Shown: positions 55,322-64,000 of the stretch, in pieces
Layout: each line of letters begins with the position of its first letter
Position numbering within the stretch: the first letter of the stretch is position 1
From: Brevundimonas sp. LM2
Lineage (GTDB): Bacteria > Pseudomonadota > Alphaproteobacteria > Caulobacterales > Caulobacteraceae
Assembly: GCF_002002865.1 (NCBI RefSeq)
Contig: NZ_CP019508.1
Coordinates: forward strand, 1,146,501 to 1,210,500
Reading direction: 5' to 3'
Length of the DNA: 64,000 nucleotides
Position numbers and translations under genes: made by a program
The notes under the pieces: generated by a model
The model's database searches: none
What the model was told of the DNA's origin: nothing
What the model saw: the letters and a program-made list of their open reading frames with translations, nothing else

Positions 55322-56493
55322 GCTGGACGCTGACACCGCTTGAGGCGACGCGGTCCCGTTCGGTCCTGCTGGACGGGCACCGCGCGCATCTGGACGGCCT
55401 GGCGGACGCCCACCGCCTGCGACGCCTCGCCCCGCGGGCGGGGCGCGACTTCGCCTCCAACGACTATCTGGGCCTGGCCGCGTCGCCCGCATTGCGCAAT
55501 GCCGTGGCCGAGGCCCTGGCGCGCGGCGTGCCGGTCGGGTCGGGCGGCTCGCGTCTGCTGCGCGGTAATCACCCGGAGCATGAGGCGCTGGAAGCGGAGG
55601 CCGCCGCCGTCTTCGGCAGCGCCGCCGCCCTGTATTTCTCGTCCGGCTATGCGGCCAATGCGGCGTTGCTGGCGACCCTGCCGCAGCGGGGCGATCTGAT
55701 CGTCCACGACGCCCTGATCCACGCCAGCGCCCATGAGGGCATGCGGCTCGGCCGCGCGGAAGCCGTGTCGGTCCCCCACAACGACGCCGATGCCTTCGAG
55801 GTCGTCATCCTGCAATGGCGCGCGCGCGGGGGCGTCGGTCGCGTCTGGATCGCGGTCGAGAGCCTGTATTCGATGGACGGCGATCGCGCGCCGTTGGCCG
55901 ACCTGGCCGTCCTCGCCGACCGCCACGACGCCTTCCTGCTGATCGACGAGGCCCATGCGACGGGGGTGTTCGGCCCCGGCGGACGCGGTCTGGCGGCAGG
56001 CCTCGAGGGGCGGGAGAACATCATCACCCTGCGCACCTGCGGCAAGGCCCTGGGCTGCGAGGGGGCCCTGGTCTGCGCCGACCGGACGGTGATCGACTTC
56101 CTGATCAACCGGGGCCGGGGCTTCATCTTCTCGACCGCCCCGTCGCCGCTGATGGCCGCCACCTGCCGCGCGGCCCTGACCCTGATGCAGGACGAGACTC
56201 GTCAGGCGCGCCAGGCGACGCTGATGGCCGAGGCGGGGGGCCTTCTCGCCGACCGGCTGGGCATCGCCCCGACCGGATCGCAGATCATCCCGGTCGTGCT
56301 GGGCGACGACGGTCGCACCATGGCGGTGGCGCAGGCGCTTCAGGCCCGGGGTTTCGACGTGCGCGGCATCCGTCCGCCGACCGTCCCGGCGGGCACCGCG
56401 CGGCTGCGGCTGTCCCTGACGCTGAACGTGGAGATGGCCGACGTGGAAGCGCTTGTTGAGGCGATGCAGCCCTTGCTGGAGCTCGCGACATGA
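55318..56493 (+). CDS. bioF: 8-amino-7-oxononanoate synthase
   Basis: PLP-dependent condensation of pimeloyl thioester with alanine, the first committed biotin step. Motifs: [50 protein letters not shown] and catalytic Lys in LRTCGKALG. No ATG, GTG or TTG start exists in frame near the ilvE stop; a CTG at 55318 overlapping it ([14 protein letters not shown] follows) gives 391 residues, the family length. The start codon is therefore uncertain. It overlaps bioD by 4 bp. Confidence 0.9.
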   Translation: MSWTLTPLEATRSRSVLLDGHRAHLDGLADAHRLRRLAPRAGRDFASNDYLGLAASPALRNAVAEALARGVPVGSGGSRLLRGNHPEHEALEAEAAAVFGSAAALYFSSGYAANAALLATLPQRGDLIVHDALIHASAHEGMRLGRAEAVSVPHNDADAFEVVILQWRARGGVGRVWIAVESLYSMDGDRAPLADLAVLADRHDAFLLIDEAHATGVFGPGGRGLAAGLEGRENIITLRTCGKALGCEGALVCADRTVIDFLINRGRGFIFSTAPSPLMAATCRAALTLMQDETRQARQATLMAEAGGLLADRLGIAPTGSQIIPVVLGDDGRTMAVAQALQARGFDVRGIRPPTVPAGTARLRLSLTLNVEMADVEALVEAMQPLLELAT

Positions 56494-57113
56494 GCCGGTT
56501 CGTCGTCACCGGCACCAACACCGACATCGGCAAGACCGTCTTAGCCGCCGCCCTGACCCAGGCGCTCGACGGCTGCTACTGGAAGCCGGTGCAGGCGGGG
56601 CTGGAGGACGGCACCGACGCCCAGCGCGTCGCGGCCCTGACCGGCCTGCCCGACGACCGTATCCTGCCCGAGGCCTGGCGGCTGCGGACCCCGGCCTCGC
56701 CACATCATGCCGCCGATCTGGAGGGCGTCCGCATAGACGCCGACGCCCTGATCCTGCCCGCCTGCGACCGCCCCCTGGTGATCGAGGGGGCGGGCGGGGC
56801 GCTGGTGCCGCTGAACGACGAGGTCCTGTTCGCCGACGTTTTCGCCCGCTGGGGCCTGCCGGTGGTGGTCTGCGCCTCGACCGCGCTGGGGACCATCAAC
56901 CACAGCCTGATGACGCTGGAGGTTCTACGCGGGCGCGGCGCGCCGGTCCTGGGCGTCGCCTTCATCGGTGCCGCGAACGACAGTTCGGAAGAGGCCATCG
57001 TCCGCTTCGGTCGGGTCAAGCGGCTGGGGCGGCTGCCCTGGCTCGAGAGCCTGACGCCGGAGACGCTTCGCACCGGCTTCGCCTCCGGGTTCGACGTCGG
57101 CGATTTCGCATGA
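56490..57113 (+). CDS. bioD: Dethiobiotin synthase
   Basis: A 207-residue P-loop ligase: [19 protein letters not shown] (Walker A of the family), [14 protein letters not shown], and [14 protein letters not shown]. It closes the ureido ring of biotin from 7,8-diaminononanoate, CO2 and ATP in the cytosol. ATG overlaps the bioF stop and its stop overlaps the bioA start, so the bio genes are tightly coupled. Confidence 0.95.
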   Translation: MSRFVVTGTNTDIGKTVLAAALTQALDGCYWKPVQAGLEDGTDAQRVAALTGLPDDRILPEAWRLRTPASPHHAADLEGVRIDADALILPACDRPLVIEGAGGALVPLNDEVLFADVFARWGLPVVVCASTALGTINHSLMTLEVLRGRGAPVLGVAFIGAANDSSEEAIVRFGRVKRLGRLPWLESLTPETLRTGFASGFDVGDFA

Positions 57114-58378
57114 GCCCGGTCTGGCATCCCTTCACCCAGCACGGCCTGAAAGAGCCGATCCCCGAGGTGATGCGCACCGAGGGCGCCTGCCTGCACACCG
57201 CCGACGGCCGCCGCGTGATCGACGCCATCTCCAGCTGGTGGGTCATCACCCACGGCCACAGCCATCCGCGTCTGCAGGCCGCGATCCGCTCGGCCAGCGA
57301 ACGCTTCGACCAGATCATCTTCGCCGGCTGGACCCATGAACCGGCCGAGACCCTGGCGCGCGGCCTGGTCGAGATCACCCCCGAGCCCCTGAAGCACGTC
57401 TTCTATTCCGACAGCGGATCGACGGCCGTGGAGGTGGCGCTGAAGATGGCGCTGGGCTTTTGGGCCAATATCGGCCAGCCCCGTCACCGCATCGTGGTGA
57501 TGCAGCACAGCTATCACGGCGACACGATAGGCACGATGTCGGTGGGCGAGCGCGGGGTGTTCAACCAGGCCTATGCCCCCCTGCTGTTCGACGTGGCGAC
57601 CGTTCCGTTCCCAGCTGCAGGGGCCGAACAGGCCAGCCTCGACGCCCTGGACGCCTTGTGCCGACAGGAGCTCCGGCCGGCCGCCTTCATCGTCGAGCCC
57701 CTGATCCTCGGGGCCGGCGGCATGCTGATCTATGCCGCCGAGACCCTGCGGGCCTATGCCGAGATCTGCGCCCGTCACGGGGTGCTGTTCATCGCCGACG
57801 AGGTCATGACCGGCTGGGGGCGAACCGGTACCCTGCTGGCCTGCGACCAGGCCGGGGTGTCGCCCGATATCCTGTGCCTGTCCAAGGGCCTGACCGGCGG
57901 GGCCCTGCCCCTGGCCGCGACCCTGGCCACCGCCCCGATCTTCGAAGCCCATCGCTCGACCGACCGGGCGCGCATGTTCTTTCACTCGTCCAGCTACACC
58001 GCCAATCCCCTTGCCTGCGCCGTGGCGGCCGAGAACCTGGCGATCTGGTGCGAGGAGCCGGTGCTGGCGCGTGTCGCGGCGCTCGGCGCGGCGCAGCAGG
58101 CGGGGCTGGACCGCATCGCCGACCATCCCGCCCTGTCGAACCCGCGCCGCCTGGGGACCATCGCGGCGGTCGATTTCGACGAGGCGCGCGGCGGCTATCT
58201 GTCCGGTCGGGGGCCGTGGCTGAAGGCCTTCTTCGCCGAGCGCGACCTGCTGCTCCGCCCCCTCGGCGACACCGTCTATGTGATGCCGCCCTACTGTATC
58301 GACGCCGCCGACCTGGACCGTGTCTGGCAGGCCATTGCCGAGGCCGCCGACGCCATCGATGCGCAGGGCACCGCTTAA
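57110..58378 (+). CDS. bioA: Adenosylmethionine-8-amino-7-oxononanoate aminotransferase
   Basis: A 422-residue class III aminotransferase beginning [17 protein letters not shown], typical Bio[43 protein letters not shown] and PLP Lys in [13 protein letters not shown] are present. It uses SAM as amino donor. Last gene of ilvE-bioF-bioD-bioA; bioB and bioC are not in the window. Confidence 0.96.
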   Translation: MSPVWHPFTQHGLKEPIPEVMRTEGACLHTADGRRVIDAISSWWVITHGHSHPRLQAAIRSASERFDQIIFAGWTHEPAETLARGLVEITPEPLKHVFYSDSGSTAVEVALKMALGFWANIGQPRHRIVVMQHSYHGDTIGTMSVGERGVFNQAYAPLLFDVATVPFPAAGAEQASLDALDALCRQELRPAAFIVEPLILGAGGMLIYAAETLRAYAEICARHGVLFIADEVMTGWGRTGTLLACDQAGVSPDILCLSKGLTGGALPLAATLATAPIFEAHRSTDRARMFFHSSSYTANPLACAVAAENLAIWCEEPVLARVAALGAAQQAGLDRIADHPALSNPRRLGTIAAVDFDEARGGYLSGRGPWLKAFFAERDLLLRPLGDTVYVMPPYCIDAADLDRVWQAIAEAADAIDAQGTA

Positions 58379-58459
58379 GGGGCTTGCAGCCCGCGCCGCA
58401 GTCGCGTTCAAGCGACACCGCAGGTCCGCCCGGAATGGACCCGGGAGAGACCACCACCG

Positions 58460-59731
58460 ATGTTCAGCACACTGAACCTCCAGAGCCTGCTCGGCCTCGT
58501 CGTTATCGTCGCCGTCTGTTGGCTGGTGTCCGAGAATCGGGCCCGGTTTCCCTGGCGGCTGACCCTGGGCGCGATCGGGGTTCAGGCCCTGCTGGTGCTG
58601 GCCTTGTTCGCCATTCCCGGATCGCAGGGCGTGCTGGCGGCGGTGACCGGCGCGGTCGACGGCCTGGCCCTGGCCACGGCCGAGGGCACCAAGTTCGTGT
58701 TCGGCTATCTGGCCGGCGGGGCCCAGCCCTATGCCGTGACCAATGAGGGCGGCCTGTTTACCTTCGCCTTCTACGTCCTGCCGCTGATCCTGGTGATCTC
58801 CGCCCTGTCGGCCCTGCTGTGGCACTGGCGCATCCTGAAGTGGATCACGCTGGGCTTCGGCTTTCTGTTCCAGAAGACCATGGGGCTGGGCGGCGCCTCG
58901 GCCCTCGCGGTGGCCGCCAACATCTTCCTCGGCATGATCGAAAGCCCGATCGTCATCCGCGCCTATCTGGACAAGCTGACCCGGTCGGAGATCTTTCTGA
59001 TGATGGTCGTGGGCCTGGCCACCGTGGCCGGCTCGACCATGGTCGCCTACGCTTCGATCCTTTCGGCGACCCTCCCCAATGCGGCGGGTCACGTGCTGGT
59101 CGCCTCGATCGTCTCGGCCCCCGCCGGCGTGCTGCTGGCCCGGATCATCATCCCGGAGACGCCGGGGCAGGGCGGGGCGGTCGCCGACTACGGCTCGGCC
59201 CTGAAGTACGACTCGGCCATCGACGCCATCGTCAAGGGCACGGCCGACGGCCTGATGGTGGTGCTGAACATCTCGGCCGTGCTGATCGTGTTCGTGGCCC
59301 TGGTCGCCCTGGTCAACGTGATGATCGGCGGCTTCTGGCTGTTCGATGCGCCGGTGACGGTGGAGCGTCTGCTGGGCTGGATGTTCATGCCCCTGGCCTG
59401 GCTGATCGGGGTCGACTGGGCCGAGGCGGGCCCGGCGGGGCTGCTGCTCGGCGTCAAACTGACCCTGACCGAGTTCGTGGCCTTCATCCGCCTGGGCGAG
59501 ATCCCGGTCGGCGAGATCAGCGAGCGGACCCGCATGCTGATGACCTATGCTCTGTGCGGCTTCGCCAATATCGGCTCGGTCGGCATCACCGTGACGGGCC
59601 TGTCCGTCCTGATCCCCGAACGTCGGGAGGAGGTCCTGGGCATGGTGTGGAAAGCCCTGTTCGCCGGTTTCCTGGCCACTGCCATGACGGCGGCGGTTGT
59701 GGGCGCGATGCCGGCCTCCATATTCGGCTGA
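58460..59731 (+). CDS. Concentrative nucleoside transporter (CNT/NupC family)
   Basis: A 423-residue, 10-plus helix membrane protein with CNT marks: GLGGASALAVAANIFLGMIE, then SPIVIRAYLDKLTRSEIFLM, GLATVAGSTMVAYASIL, and LTLTEFVAFIRLG. It would import nucleosides using the ion gradient. A GGGAGAG ribosome site precedes the ATG. About 80 bp after bioA; possible read-through, but a functional link is not apparent. Confidence 0.93.
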   Translation: MFSTLNLQSLLGLVVIVAVCWLVSENRARFPWRLTLGAIGVQALLVLALFAIPGSQGVLAAVTGAVDGLALATAEGTKFVFGYLAGGAQPYAVTNEGGLFTFAFYVLPLILVISALSALLWHWRILKWITLGFGFLFQKTMGLGGASALAVAANIFLGMIESPIVIRAYLDKLTRSEIFLMMVVGLATVAGSTMVAYASILSATLPNAAGHVLVASIVSAPAGVLLARIIIPETPGQGGAVADYGSALKYDSAIDAIVKGTADGLMVVLNISAVLIVFVALVALVNVMIGGFWLFDAPVTVERLLGWMFMPLAWLIGVDWAEAGPAGLLLGVKLTLTEFVAFIRLGEIPVGEISERTRMLMTYALCGFANIGSVGITVTGLSVLIPERREEVLGMVWKALFAGFLATAMTAAVVGAMPASIFG

Positions 59732-59750
59732 ACCGCAAAGGCTGACCGCG

Positions 59751-60371
59751 ATGAAGCTCTACGACTCCTTCCGCGCCCCCAATCCCCGCCGTGTCCGCTG
59801 GGTCATGGCCGAAAAGGGCATCGAGGACGTCGAGATCGTCCAGGTCGACATCATGTCCGGCGACCACAAGACGCCCGACTACCGCGCCAAGGTCGGCGTG
59901 CCCCACGTCCCGGCCCTGGAGCTCGATGACGGCACGGTGGTGTCGGAGTCCGTCGCCATCTGCCGCTATCTGGAGGCGCTGTATCCCGAGCCCAACCTGT
60001 TCGGCCACGACCCGCGCGAACAGGCCATCGTCGAGATGTGGACCCGCCGCTGCGAGTTCTATCTGGCCAATCCGATCATGCTGAACGTGCGCCTGACCCA
60101 CCCGGCCCTGGCCGTGCTGGAGGCGACGCAGCAGCCCCAGGTGGCGGACTACAACCGCCTGTCGGCCGAGCGCTTCATGAAGACCCTGGACCGCCATTTG
60201 GCGGACCATGAGTTCATCGCTCTGGACCGGTTCACCATCGCCGACATCGTCGGTGCGGTCGGGCTCGATTTCGCCCGGCTGGTGAAATACCGGCCGCCCG
60301 AGGAGTTCACCCACCTCGCCCGCTGGCTCGACGCCTGCCGCGCTCGCCCAGCCGCCAAGGCCGGCCTCTGA
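59751..60371 (+). CDS. Glutathione S-transferase family protein
   Basis: The ATG at 59751 starts KLYDSFRAPNPRRVRWVMAE, the thioredoxin-fold beta-alpha unit; upstream in-frame residues belong to the CNT antisense. The 206-residue product has VPHVPALELDDGTVVSESVA (cis-Pro and Glu/Ser binding glutathione) and a C-terminal helical domain with FTIADIVGAVGLD. Substrate unknown. Confidence 0.92.
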   Translation: MKLYDSFRAPNPRRVRWVMAEKGIEDVEIVQVDIMSGDHKTPDYRAKVGVPHVPALELDDGTVVSESVAICRYLEALYPEPNLFGHDPREQAIVEMWTRRCEFYLANPIMLNVRLTHPALAVLEATQQPQVADYNRLSAERFMKTLDRHLADHEFIALDRFTIADIVGAVGLDFARLVKYRPPEEFTHLARWLDACRARPAAKAGL

Positions 60372-60400
60372 TTGAAAAACGGGGTTAGCTAGGTTAGCTT
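60372..60400 (+). promoter_or_regulatory. Putative promoter/operator of the toxin-antitoxin pair
   Basis: TTGAAA (60372-60377) and TAGCTT (60395-60400) are 17 bp apart. A direct repeat GGTTAGCT at 60383-60390 and 60392-60399 overlaps the -10, as expected for autoregulation by an antitoxin. The predicted start nearly coincides with the ATG at 60407, so the mRNA may be leaderless. Confidence 0.45.
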
Positions 60401-60406
60401 ATCCGC

Positions 60407-60712
60407 ATGGCCGTCACCGCGAACATCCATGAAGCCAAGACCACCCTGTCGAAGCTGATCGAACGCGCCCTGGCCGGCGAAGAGGTCATCATCGCCAAGG
60501 CGGGCAAGCCGCTTGTTCGCCTGGCCCCGGTCACCCAGCCGGTCGCCGTCGATCGCGCCGCCATATTCGGGAAGTATCGCGGCAAAATGATCCTTTCCGA
60601 CGACTGGGAGGAGTCAGCGTTCGACGCCGAAATGCATCGCAAATGGTACGGAGAGGACCCCGTCCCGATGCCGCATGCCGCCGAGGACGGCAAGCCGTTC
60701 GAGCGTAAATGA
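60407..60712 (+). CDS. Antitoxin, Phd/YefM family
   Basis: A 101-residue protein with the N-terminal Phd/YefM DNA-binding fold (ANIHEAKTTLSKLIERALAG, then VIIAKAGKPLVRLAPV) and a flexible C-terminal tail (WEESAFDAEMHRKWYGED) of the sort that neutralises the toxin. It starts a two-gene operon with the PIN toxin, overlapping by 4 bp. Confidence 0.93.
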   Translation: MAVTANIHEAKTTLSKLIERALAGEEVIIAKAGKPLVRLAPVTQPVAVDRAAIFGKYRGKMILSDDWEESAFDAEMHRKWYGEDPVPMPHAAEDGKPFERK

Positions 60713-61083
60713 GGCTGTTGCTCGACGCTAACATCGTGATCTGGCTCCTGACCAACCCGGAGCGTCTGCGTCCCGCGGTGCTTGCTGCGATCCGCGACGA
60801 CGGCAATGAAATCCTCGTCAGCACCGCTTCGCTGCTCGAGATCACGACCAAGGCGTCAAGCGGGCGATTGGCCTTCGACGACGAAATGCTCGCCGATATT
60901 GAGATGATCTCCTCGTGGCTGCCCGTGTCAGCAGCTCACGCCCTGCGGGTCCAGCGGCTGCCGCGCCTCCACGGCGATCCCTTCGACCGTGTCATCGTCG
61001 CCCAGGCGATGATCGAAAATCTGACCCTCGTGACCGGCGATCACTTGCTCGCGGACTACGGCGTGCCGGTGCTCCTCACCTGA
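60709..61083 (+). CDS. Toxin, PIN-domain ribonuclease (VapC-like)
   Basis: A 124-residue PIN domain: LLLDANIVIWLL (first Asp), SLLEITTKASSG (Glu), DPFDRVIVAQA (Asp) and LVTGD, together the metal-binding active site. VapC-like toxins cleave tRNA or rRNA. Stability of the chromosome segment or stress response is the usual suggestion. The ATG overlaps the antitoxin stop (ATGA). Confidence 0.94.
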   Translation: MRLLLDANIVIWLLTNPERLRPAVLAAIRDDGNEILVSTASLLEITTKASSGRLAFDDEMLADIEMISSWLPVSAAHALRVQRLPRLHGDPFDRVIVAQAMIENLTLVTGDHLLADYGVPVLLT

Positions 61084-61518
61084 TCAGCCTCGCGCGTTGA
61101 ATTTCCGGATCACGCCGCTGAAAGTCATCAGCGTGCGCCCGCCCGTCGTGATCTGCCCCCGTGCGAAGATCAGCGACCCGCCGGCGCGCACGACCTCTCC
61201 GGTCGCCTCGATCAGCTCGCCGACATAGGCCCCGTCCACGAAGGTGGAATCCAGCTGGATCGTCACCCCGTTCTTGCCCTCCATCTCCTGATAGGCGACC
61301 TGGAACAGGGCGATGTCGGCGAAGGTCATCAGGCAGCCGCCGTGCATCCGGTCGCCGGCGTTCATGTGCTTGGGCTCGGCCCGGAAGGCGCAGCGCATCC
61401 GTCCGTCGGGGTCCGGCTTGAAGTAGAAGGGGCCGACCACCTGATCGAAGGTGCCGTGCAGGTCGTACATCTGCCAACCGGCAAATTCCCCTTCGCTGAC
61501 CGTGACCTTCTCAACCAT
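61084..61518 (-). CDS. PaaI-type hotdog thioesterase
   Basis: A 144-residue hotdog-fold protein: MNAGDRMHGGCLMTFADIAL (central helix with the active-site region), VTIQLDSTFVDGAYVGELIE, and GQITTGGRTLMTFSGVIRKF. It likely hydrolyses acyl-CoA. Start at 61518 (MVEKVTVSEGEFAGWQM) is chosen for a plausible GGACGGA site; 61557 (MLHCEIKKK) is another option. The long frame further upstream is the antisense of the DUF3253 gene. Confidence 0.85.
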   Translation of the reverse strand: MVEKVTVSEGEFAGWQMYDLHGTFDQVVGPFYFKPDPDGRMRCAFRAEPKHMNAGDRMHGGCLMTFADIALFQVAYQEMEGKNGVTIQLDSTFVDGAYVGELIEATGEVVRAGGSLIFARGQITTGGRTLMTFSGVIRKFNARG

Positions 61519-61566
61519 TCCGTCCAACGCCTTCTTTTTGATCTCGCAGTGCAGCATATAGGCGCG

Positions 61567-61887
61567 ATGAGCGATCCAATCGAAGCGGCAATTTTCGAAA
61601 CCCTGGCCAAGGCCGACCCCAAGGGCGTCGGCGGCAAGTCGGTCGAGCCGGCCGACGTGGCCAAACATATCCAGACCGAGCAGTGGCAGCGCGTCCTGCC
61701 CAAGGTCCGGACGACGGCCCTGCACCTGATGCGCCAGGGCCGCCTGACCATCACCAAGAAGGGCAAGGTCGTCGACCCGACCAATTTCCGCGGTGTGACC
61801 CGTCTGCGCCTGCCGACCGAGGCCGAGACCGCCGCGGCCCTGGCCATCCTGCCGCCCGCGCCCGAGGGCGATGACGACTTCGCCTGA
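61567..61887 (+). CDS. DUF3253 family protein
   Basis: A 106-residue small protein from ATG 61567 (SDPIEAAIFETLAKADPKGV). A winged-helix-like layout: EPADVAKHI, then VLPKVRTTALHLMRQGRLTI, ending TKKGKVVDPTNFRGVTRLRL. The family is uncharacterised, often near DNA-repair or photolyase-type genes. It overlaps the start of the uracil-DNA glycosylase-like gene by 17 bp. Confidence 0.85.
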   Translation: MSDPIEAAIFETLAKADPKGVGGKSVEPADVAKHIQTEQWQRVLPKVRTTALHLMRQGRLTITKKGKVVDPTNFRGVTRLRLPTEAETAAALAILPPAPEGDDDFA

Positions 61888-62467
61888 TCTCGAGGCCGTC
61901 CTATCGGACATCCGCGCCTGCCGCGCCTGTATGGGCGAGTTGCCGCACACCCCGCGCCCCGTGGTGCGTGTCTTTCCCCAGACCCGCCTGCTGATCTGCG
62001 GTCAGGCCCCGGGCCGTCGGGTGCATGAGAGCGGCCTGCCGTTCACCGACCCGTCGGGCGACCGTCTGCGCGACTGGATGGGCGTTGCGTACGACGACTT
62101 CTATGCGGATCCCCGCATCGGCGTCGCCGCCCAGGCCTTCTGCTATCCCGGCACAGCTCCGAAGGGCGGCGACTATCCGCCGCCCCGTCGCTGCGCCGCC
62201 CTGTGGCGACCCCGGCTGATGTCGGCCCTGCCGGCGATGGAGCTGACCCTGCTGGTCGGCGGCTATGCCCAGGTCTGGGCCCTGGGCGACCGGGTCAAGG
62301 TCAACATGACCGAGACCGTCCGGGCCTGGCGCGACTTTGGTCCCGCCATCCTGCCCCTGCCGCATCCGTCGTGGCGCAACACCGCCTGGCTGCGACGCAA
62401 TCCCTGGTTCGAGGCCGAGGTCGTGCCGTATCTTCGCCAGAGAGTCCGAGGCATCCTCACGGCATGA
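61871..62467 (+). CDS. Uracil-DNA glycosylase family protein
   Basis: A 198-residue protein with UDG fold marks: LLICGQAPGRRVHESGLPFTD near the start (motif A region), TLLVGGYAQV, and LPLPHPSWRNTAWL (motif B His). The Cys-rich N-terminus (RACRACMG) resembles a partial Fe-S cluster site. Base excision of deaminated cytosine is expected, but this YqfM-like subgroup is not well studied. It overlaps both neighbours. Confidence 0.87.
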   Translation: MTTSPDLEAVLSDIRACRACMGELPHTPRPVVRVFPQTRLLICGQAPGRRVHESGLPFTDPSGDRLRDWMGVAYDDFYADPRIGVAAQAFCYPGTAPKGGDYPPPRRCAALWRPRLMSALPAMELTLLVGGYAQVWALGDRVKVNMTETVRAWRDFGPAILPLPHPSWRNTAWLRRNPWFEAEVVPYLRQRVRGILTA

Positions 62468-63489
62468 TCCGACGGACGCTGCTGACGGGACTGGTGCTGG
62501 GCCTCGGGGCCTGCGCGGCCCCCTATCTGCAGTCGCCCCTGGTCCCCCCCGCCGATTTTAGCGGACCGCGGATCCAGTCCGACGGCTTCATCGTCCAGGA
62601 CGGGGCCCGGCTGCCCTGCCGCTATTGGGGCCCGGCCGCCGGCGAGCCGCGCGCCGTGGTGGTCGCCCTGCACGGCATGAACGACCACGCCAACGCCTGG
62701 CGTCTGGCCGGACCCTGGTGGGCCGCGCGTGGCATCGCCACCTATGCCTATGACCAGCGCGGCTTCGGTGCGGCGCCCGGGCGCGGCACCTGGGCCGGCG
62801 AGGCCTTGATGACCGAGGACCTGCGCACCATCGTCACCCTGGTGCGGGGCCGGCATCCGTCCGCCCGCCTCGCCGTGGTCGGCGAGAGCATGGGCGGGGC
62901 CGTGGCCATCTCCGCCTTCGCCTCGAACCGGCCTCCACAGGCCGATCAGCTGATCCTGCTGGCGCCCGCCGTCTGGGGCTGGTCCAGCCAGAGCCTCGCC
63001 AACCGCGCGAGCCTGTGGGCCGCCGCCCGGCTTCTGGGCAGCCGTGCGGTAGAGCCTCCCGGCTGGGCCGTGCGGCGCATCCGGGCCAGCGACAACCTGG
63101 CCGAGCTGATCGCCAACGGCGCGGACCCCCTGTTCATCCGCGCGACCCGGTTCGATGCCCTGTCGGGCCTGGTCGATCTGATGGAGAGCGCTTCACGCCA
63201 GCTGGGTTCGGTGCGGATCCCCACGACCCTGATGTACGGTGCCCACGACCAGATCATCGAGCCCGGGCCGATGCGTCGCGCCCTGATCCAGGCCGGCCGG
63301 CCGCCCAATCTGCGCACGGCCTTCTATCCCGACGGCTGGCACCTGTTGAACCGCGACCTGCAGGCCGAGGTGGTCTTCCGTGATATCGAGGCGCTGTTAT
63401 TCGACGCCGCCGCCATCCTGCCGTCCGGGGCGGGGGCAGTCCTGCAGGCCCTTCTCGAAGAAAAAACGCGAAGCGCGGCCGCAACTTAA
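62464..63489 (+). CDS. Lysophospholipase-like alpha/beta hydrolase lipoprotein
   Basis: A 341-residue protein with lipobox LGLGAC (Cys17). An alpha/beta hydrolase core follows: ALHGMNDHANAW, nucleophile Ser in VGESMGGAVA, Asp in YGAHDQIIEP and His in DGWHLLNRD. It is similar to monoacylglycerol lipase/lysophospholipase, periplasmic by its signal. It overlaps the previous gene by 4 bp. The stop codon TAA at 63487-63489 lies inside the CtrA box of fliF. Confidence 0.9.
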   Translation: MIRRTLLTGLVLGLGACAAPYLQSPLVPPADFSGPRIQSDGFIVQDGARLPCRYWGPAAGEPRAVVVALHGMNDHANAWRLAGPWWAARGIATYAYDQRGFGAAPGRGTWAGEALMTEDLRTIVTLVRGRHPSARLAVVGESMGGAVAISAFASNRPPQADQLILLAPAVWGWSSQSLANRASLWAAARLLGSRAVEPPGWAVRRIRASDNLAELIANGADPLFIRATRFDALSGLVDLMESASRQLGSVRIPTTLMYGAHDQIIEPGPMRRALIQAGRPPNLRTAFYPDGWHLLNRDLQAEVVFRDIEALLFDAAAILPSGAGAVLQALLEEKTRSAAAT

Positions 63490-63500
63490 ACCGACATTAA
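63486..63500 (+). promoter_or_regulatory. CtrA binding site upstream of fliF
   Basis: TTAA-N7-TTAA (TTAAACCGACATTAA) matches the CtrA consensus exactly, 86 bp upstream of the fliF GTG. CtrA drives fliF in Caulobacter as an early flagellar class, so cell-cycle control is expected. Confidence 0.85.
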
Positions 63501-63586
63501 CCACAGGGGCGGCAGTTTCTGCCTAGCGGAGGGGTCTGGGCTCCCGCGAAGTATCGGGCGGACCCGGTTTTCTGAAGGCGGTTTGG

Positions 63587-64000
63587 GTGGGCGGCTTTAC
63601 GGCGGCGTTGCAGAGATTCGGGATCGGCCGCCTCGCCATGGTGCTGGGCGTCGGCGCGGGCGTGGCGGCCGTGCTGGTCGCCCTGATGATGCGCGTCGGC
63701 CAGGCCCCGGACGCGCTGCTCTATTCCAATCTGGACCTGCGCGAAGCGGGCGAGATCACGGCCTCGCTGGAACAGTCGGGCATTCCCTATACCACCCGCG
63801 GCGACGGATCGACGATCATGGTCAATCGCGATCAAGTGGGCGAGGCGCGGCTGATGCTGGCCGGCAAGGGTCTCGTGACCTCGGGCTCGGTCGGCTACGA
63901 GTTGTTCGACACCCAGTCGGTGCTGGGCCAGACCGAGTTCCAGCAGCAGATCAGCGAACAGCGCGCCCTGCAGGGTGAGTTGGCGCGCACCATCATGTCG
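63587..64000 (+). CDS. fliF: Flagellar M-ring protein (partial)
   Basis: GTG at 63587 begins [20 protein letters not shown], then a membrane helix and the conserved [40 protein letters not shown] and [19 protein letters not shown] of FliF (138 codons visible). It continues past the window edge. FliF forms the MS-ring that founds the basal body, and its placement after a CtrA box fits the Caulobacter hierarchy. An overlapping TTG frame at 63583 is a shadow. Confidence 0.95.
   Translation, partial: MGGFTAALQRFGIGRLAMVLGVGAGVAAVLVALMMRVGQAPDALLYSNLDLREAGEITASLEQSGIPYTTRGDGSTIMVNRDQVGEARLMLAGKGLVTSGSVGYELFDTQSVLGQTEFQQQISEQRALQGELARTIMS

Overview
The window looks like chromosomal DNA of a Caulobacteraceae alphaproteobacterium, most likely Brevundimonas or a close relative. 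The evidence is uniformly high GC, the gene order flgH-flgA-flgG-flgF divergent from fliL-fliM, a sigma-54 promoter with a FlbD-type palindrome between those two operons, a perfect CtrA box ahead of fliF, and a typical alphaproteobacterial housekeeping set. The genus is inferred, not proven.

Positions 1-21965 are the distal part of an extracellular polysaccharide locus. It encodes an acyltransferase (cut by the window edge), a Wzx-like flippase, a Wzc-like co-polymerase with a fused tyrosine kinase, an outer-membrane beta-barrel, a small Wza-like export lipoprotein, a LapG-like cysteine peptidase lipoprotein, a Gfo/Idh/MocA oxidoreductase, a heparinase II/III-type lyase and an aldo/keto reductase. 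Two large GH16 glycanases carrying RTX repeats flank a PrsDE-like type I secretion operon. This resembles the rhizobial PrsDE/ExsH arrangement, in which secreted glycanases trim the cell's own polysaccharide. No glycosyltransferase lies in the window.

Positions 22049-28297 hold a two-partner secretion pair (TpsB/TpsA) flanked on both sides by paralogous L,D-transpeptidase-like proteins. The TpsA has a 118-residue Thr-Pro stalk.

Positions 28475-34635 are a decaying genomic island of about 6 kb. It is bounded by a 20-bp imperfect direct repeat whose right copy is the 3' end of a tRNA-Ser(GGA) gene. Inside are a frameshifted integrase remnant, an AlpA-like regulator, a winged-helix protein, a PC4-like protein, a Rep-like gene with an in-frame stop, a HAD hydrolase bracketed by a duplicated Rep tail, and a frameshifted SGNH hydrolase.

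Positions 34760-43440 hold msrA, three tandem paralogous exported proteins and the flagellar genes. fliL carries an apparent one-base deletion in a G run. The DUF6468 gene next to fliM contains a palindromic element of about 139 bp read in frame.

Positions 43517-63489 are housekeeping: an Mfd-type helicase, a lgt-midA-pgeF operon, ubiK, ybjN, proC, an EnvZ/OmpR-like pair, an ilvE-bioF-bioD-bioA operon, a nucleoside transporter, GST, a Phd/PIN toxin-antitoxin pair, a thioesterase, a DUF3253 protein, a uracil-DNA glycosylase-like protein and a lipoprotein lipase-like hydrolase. The window ends inside fliF.
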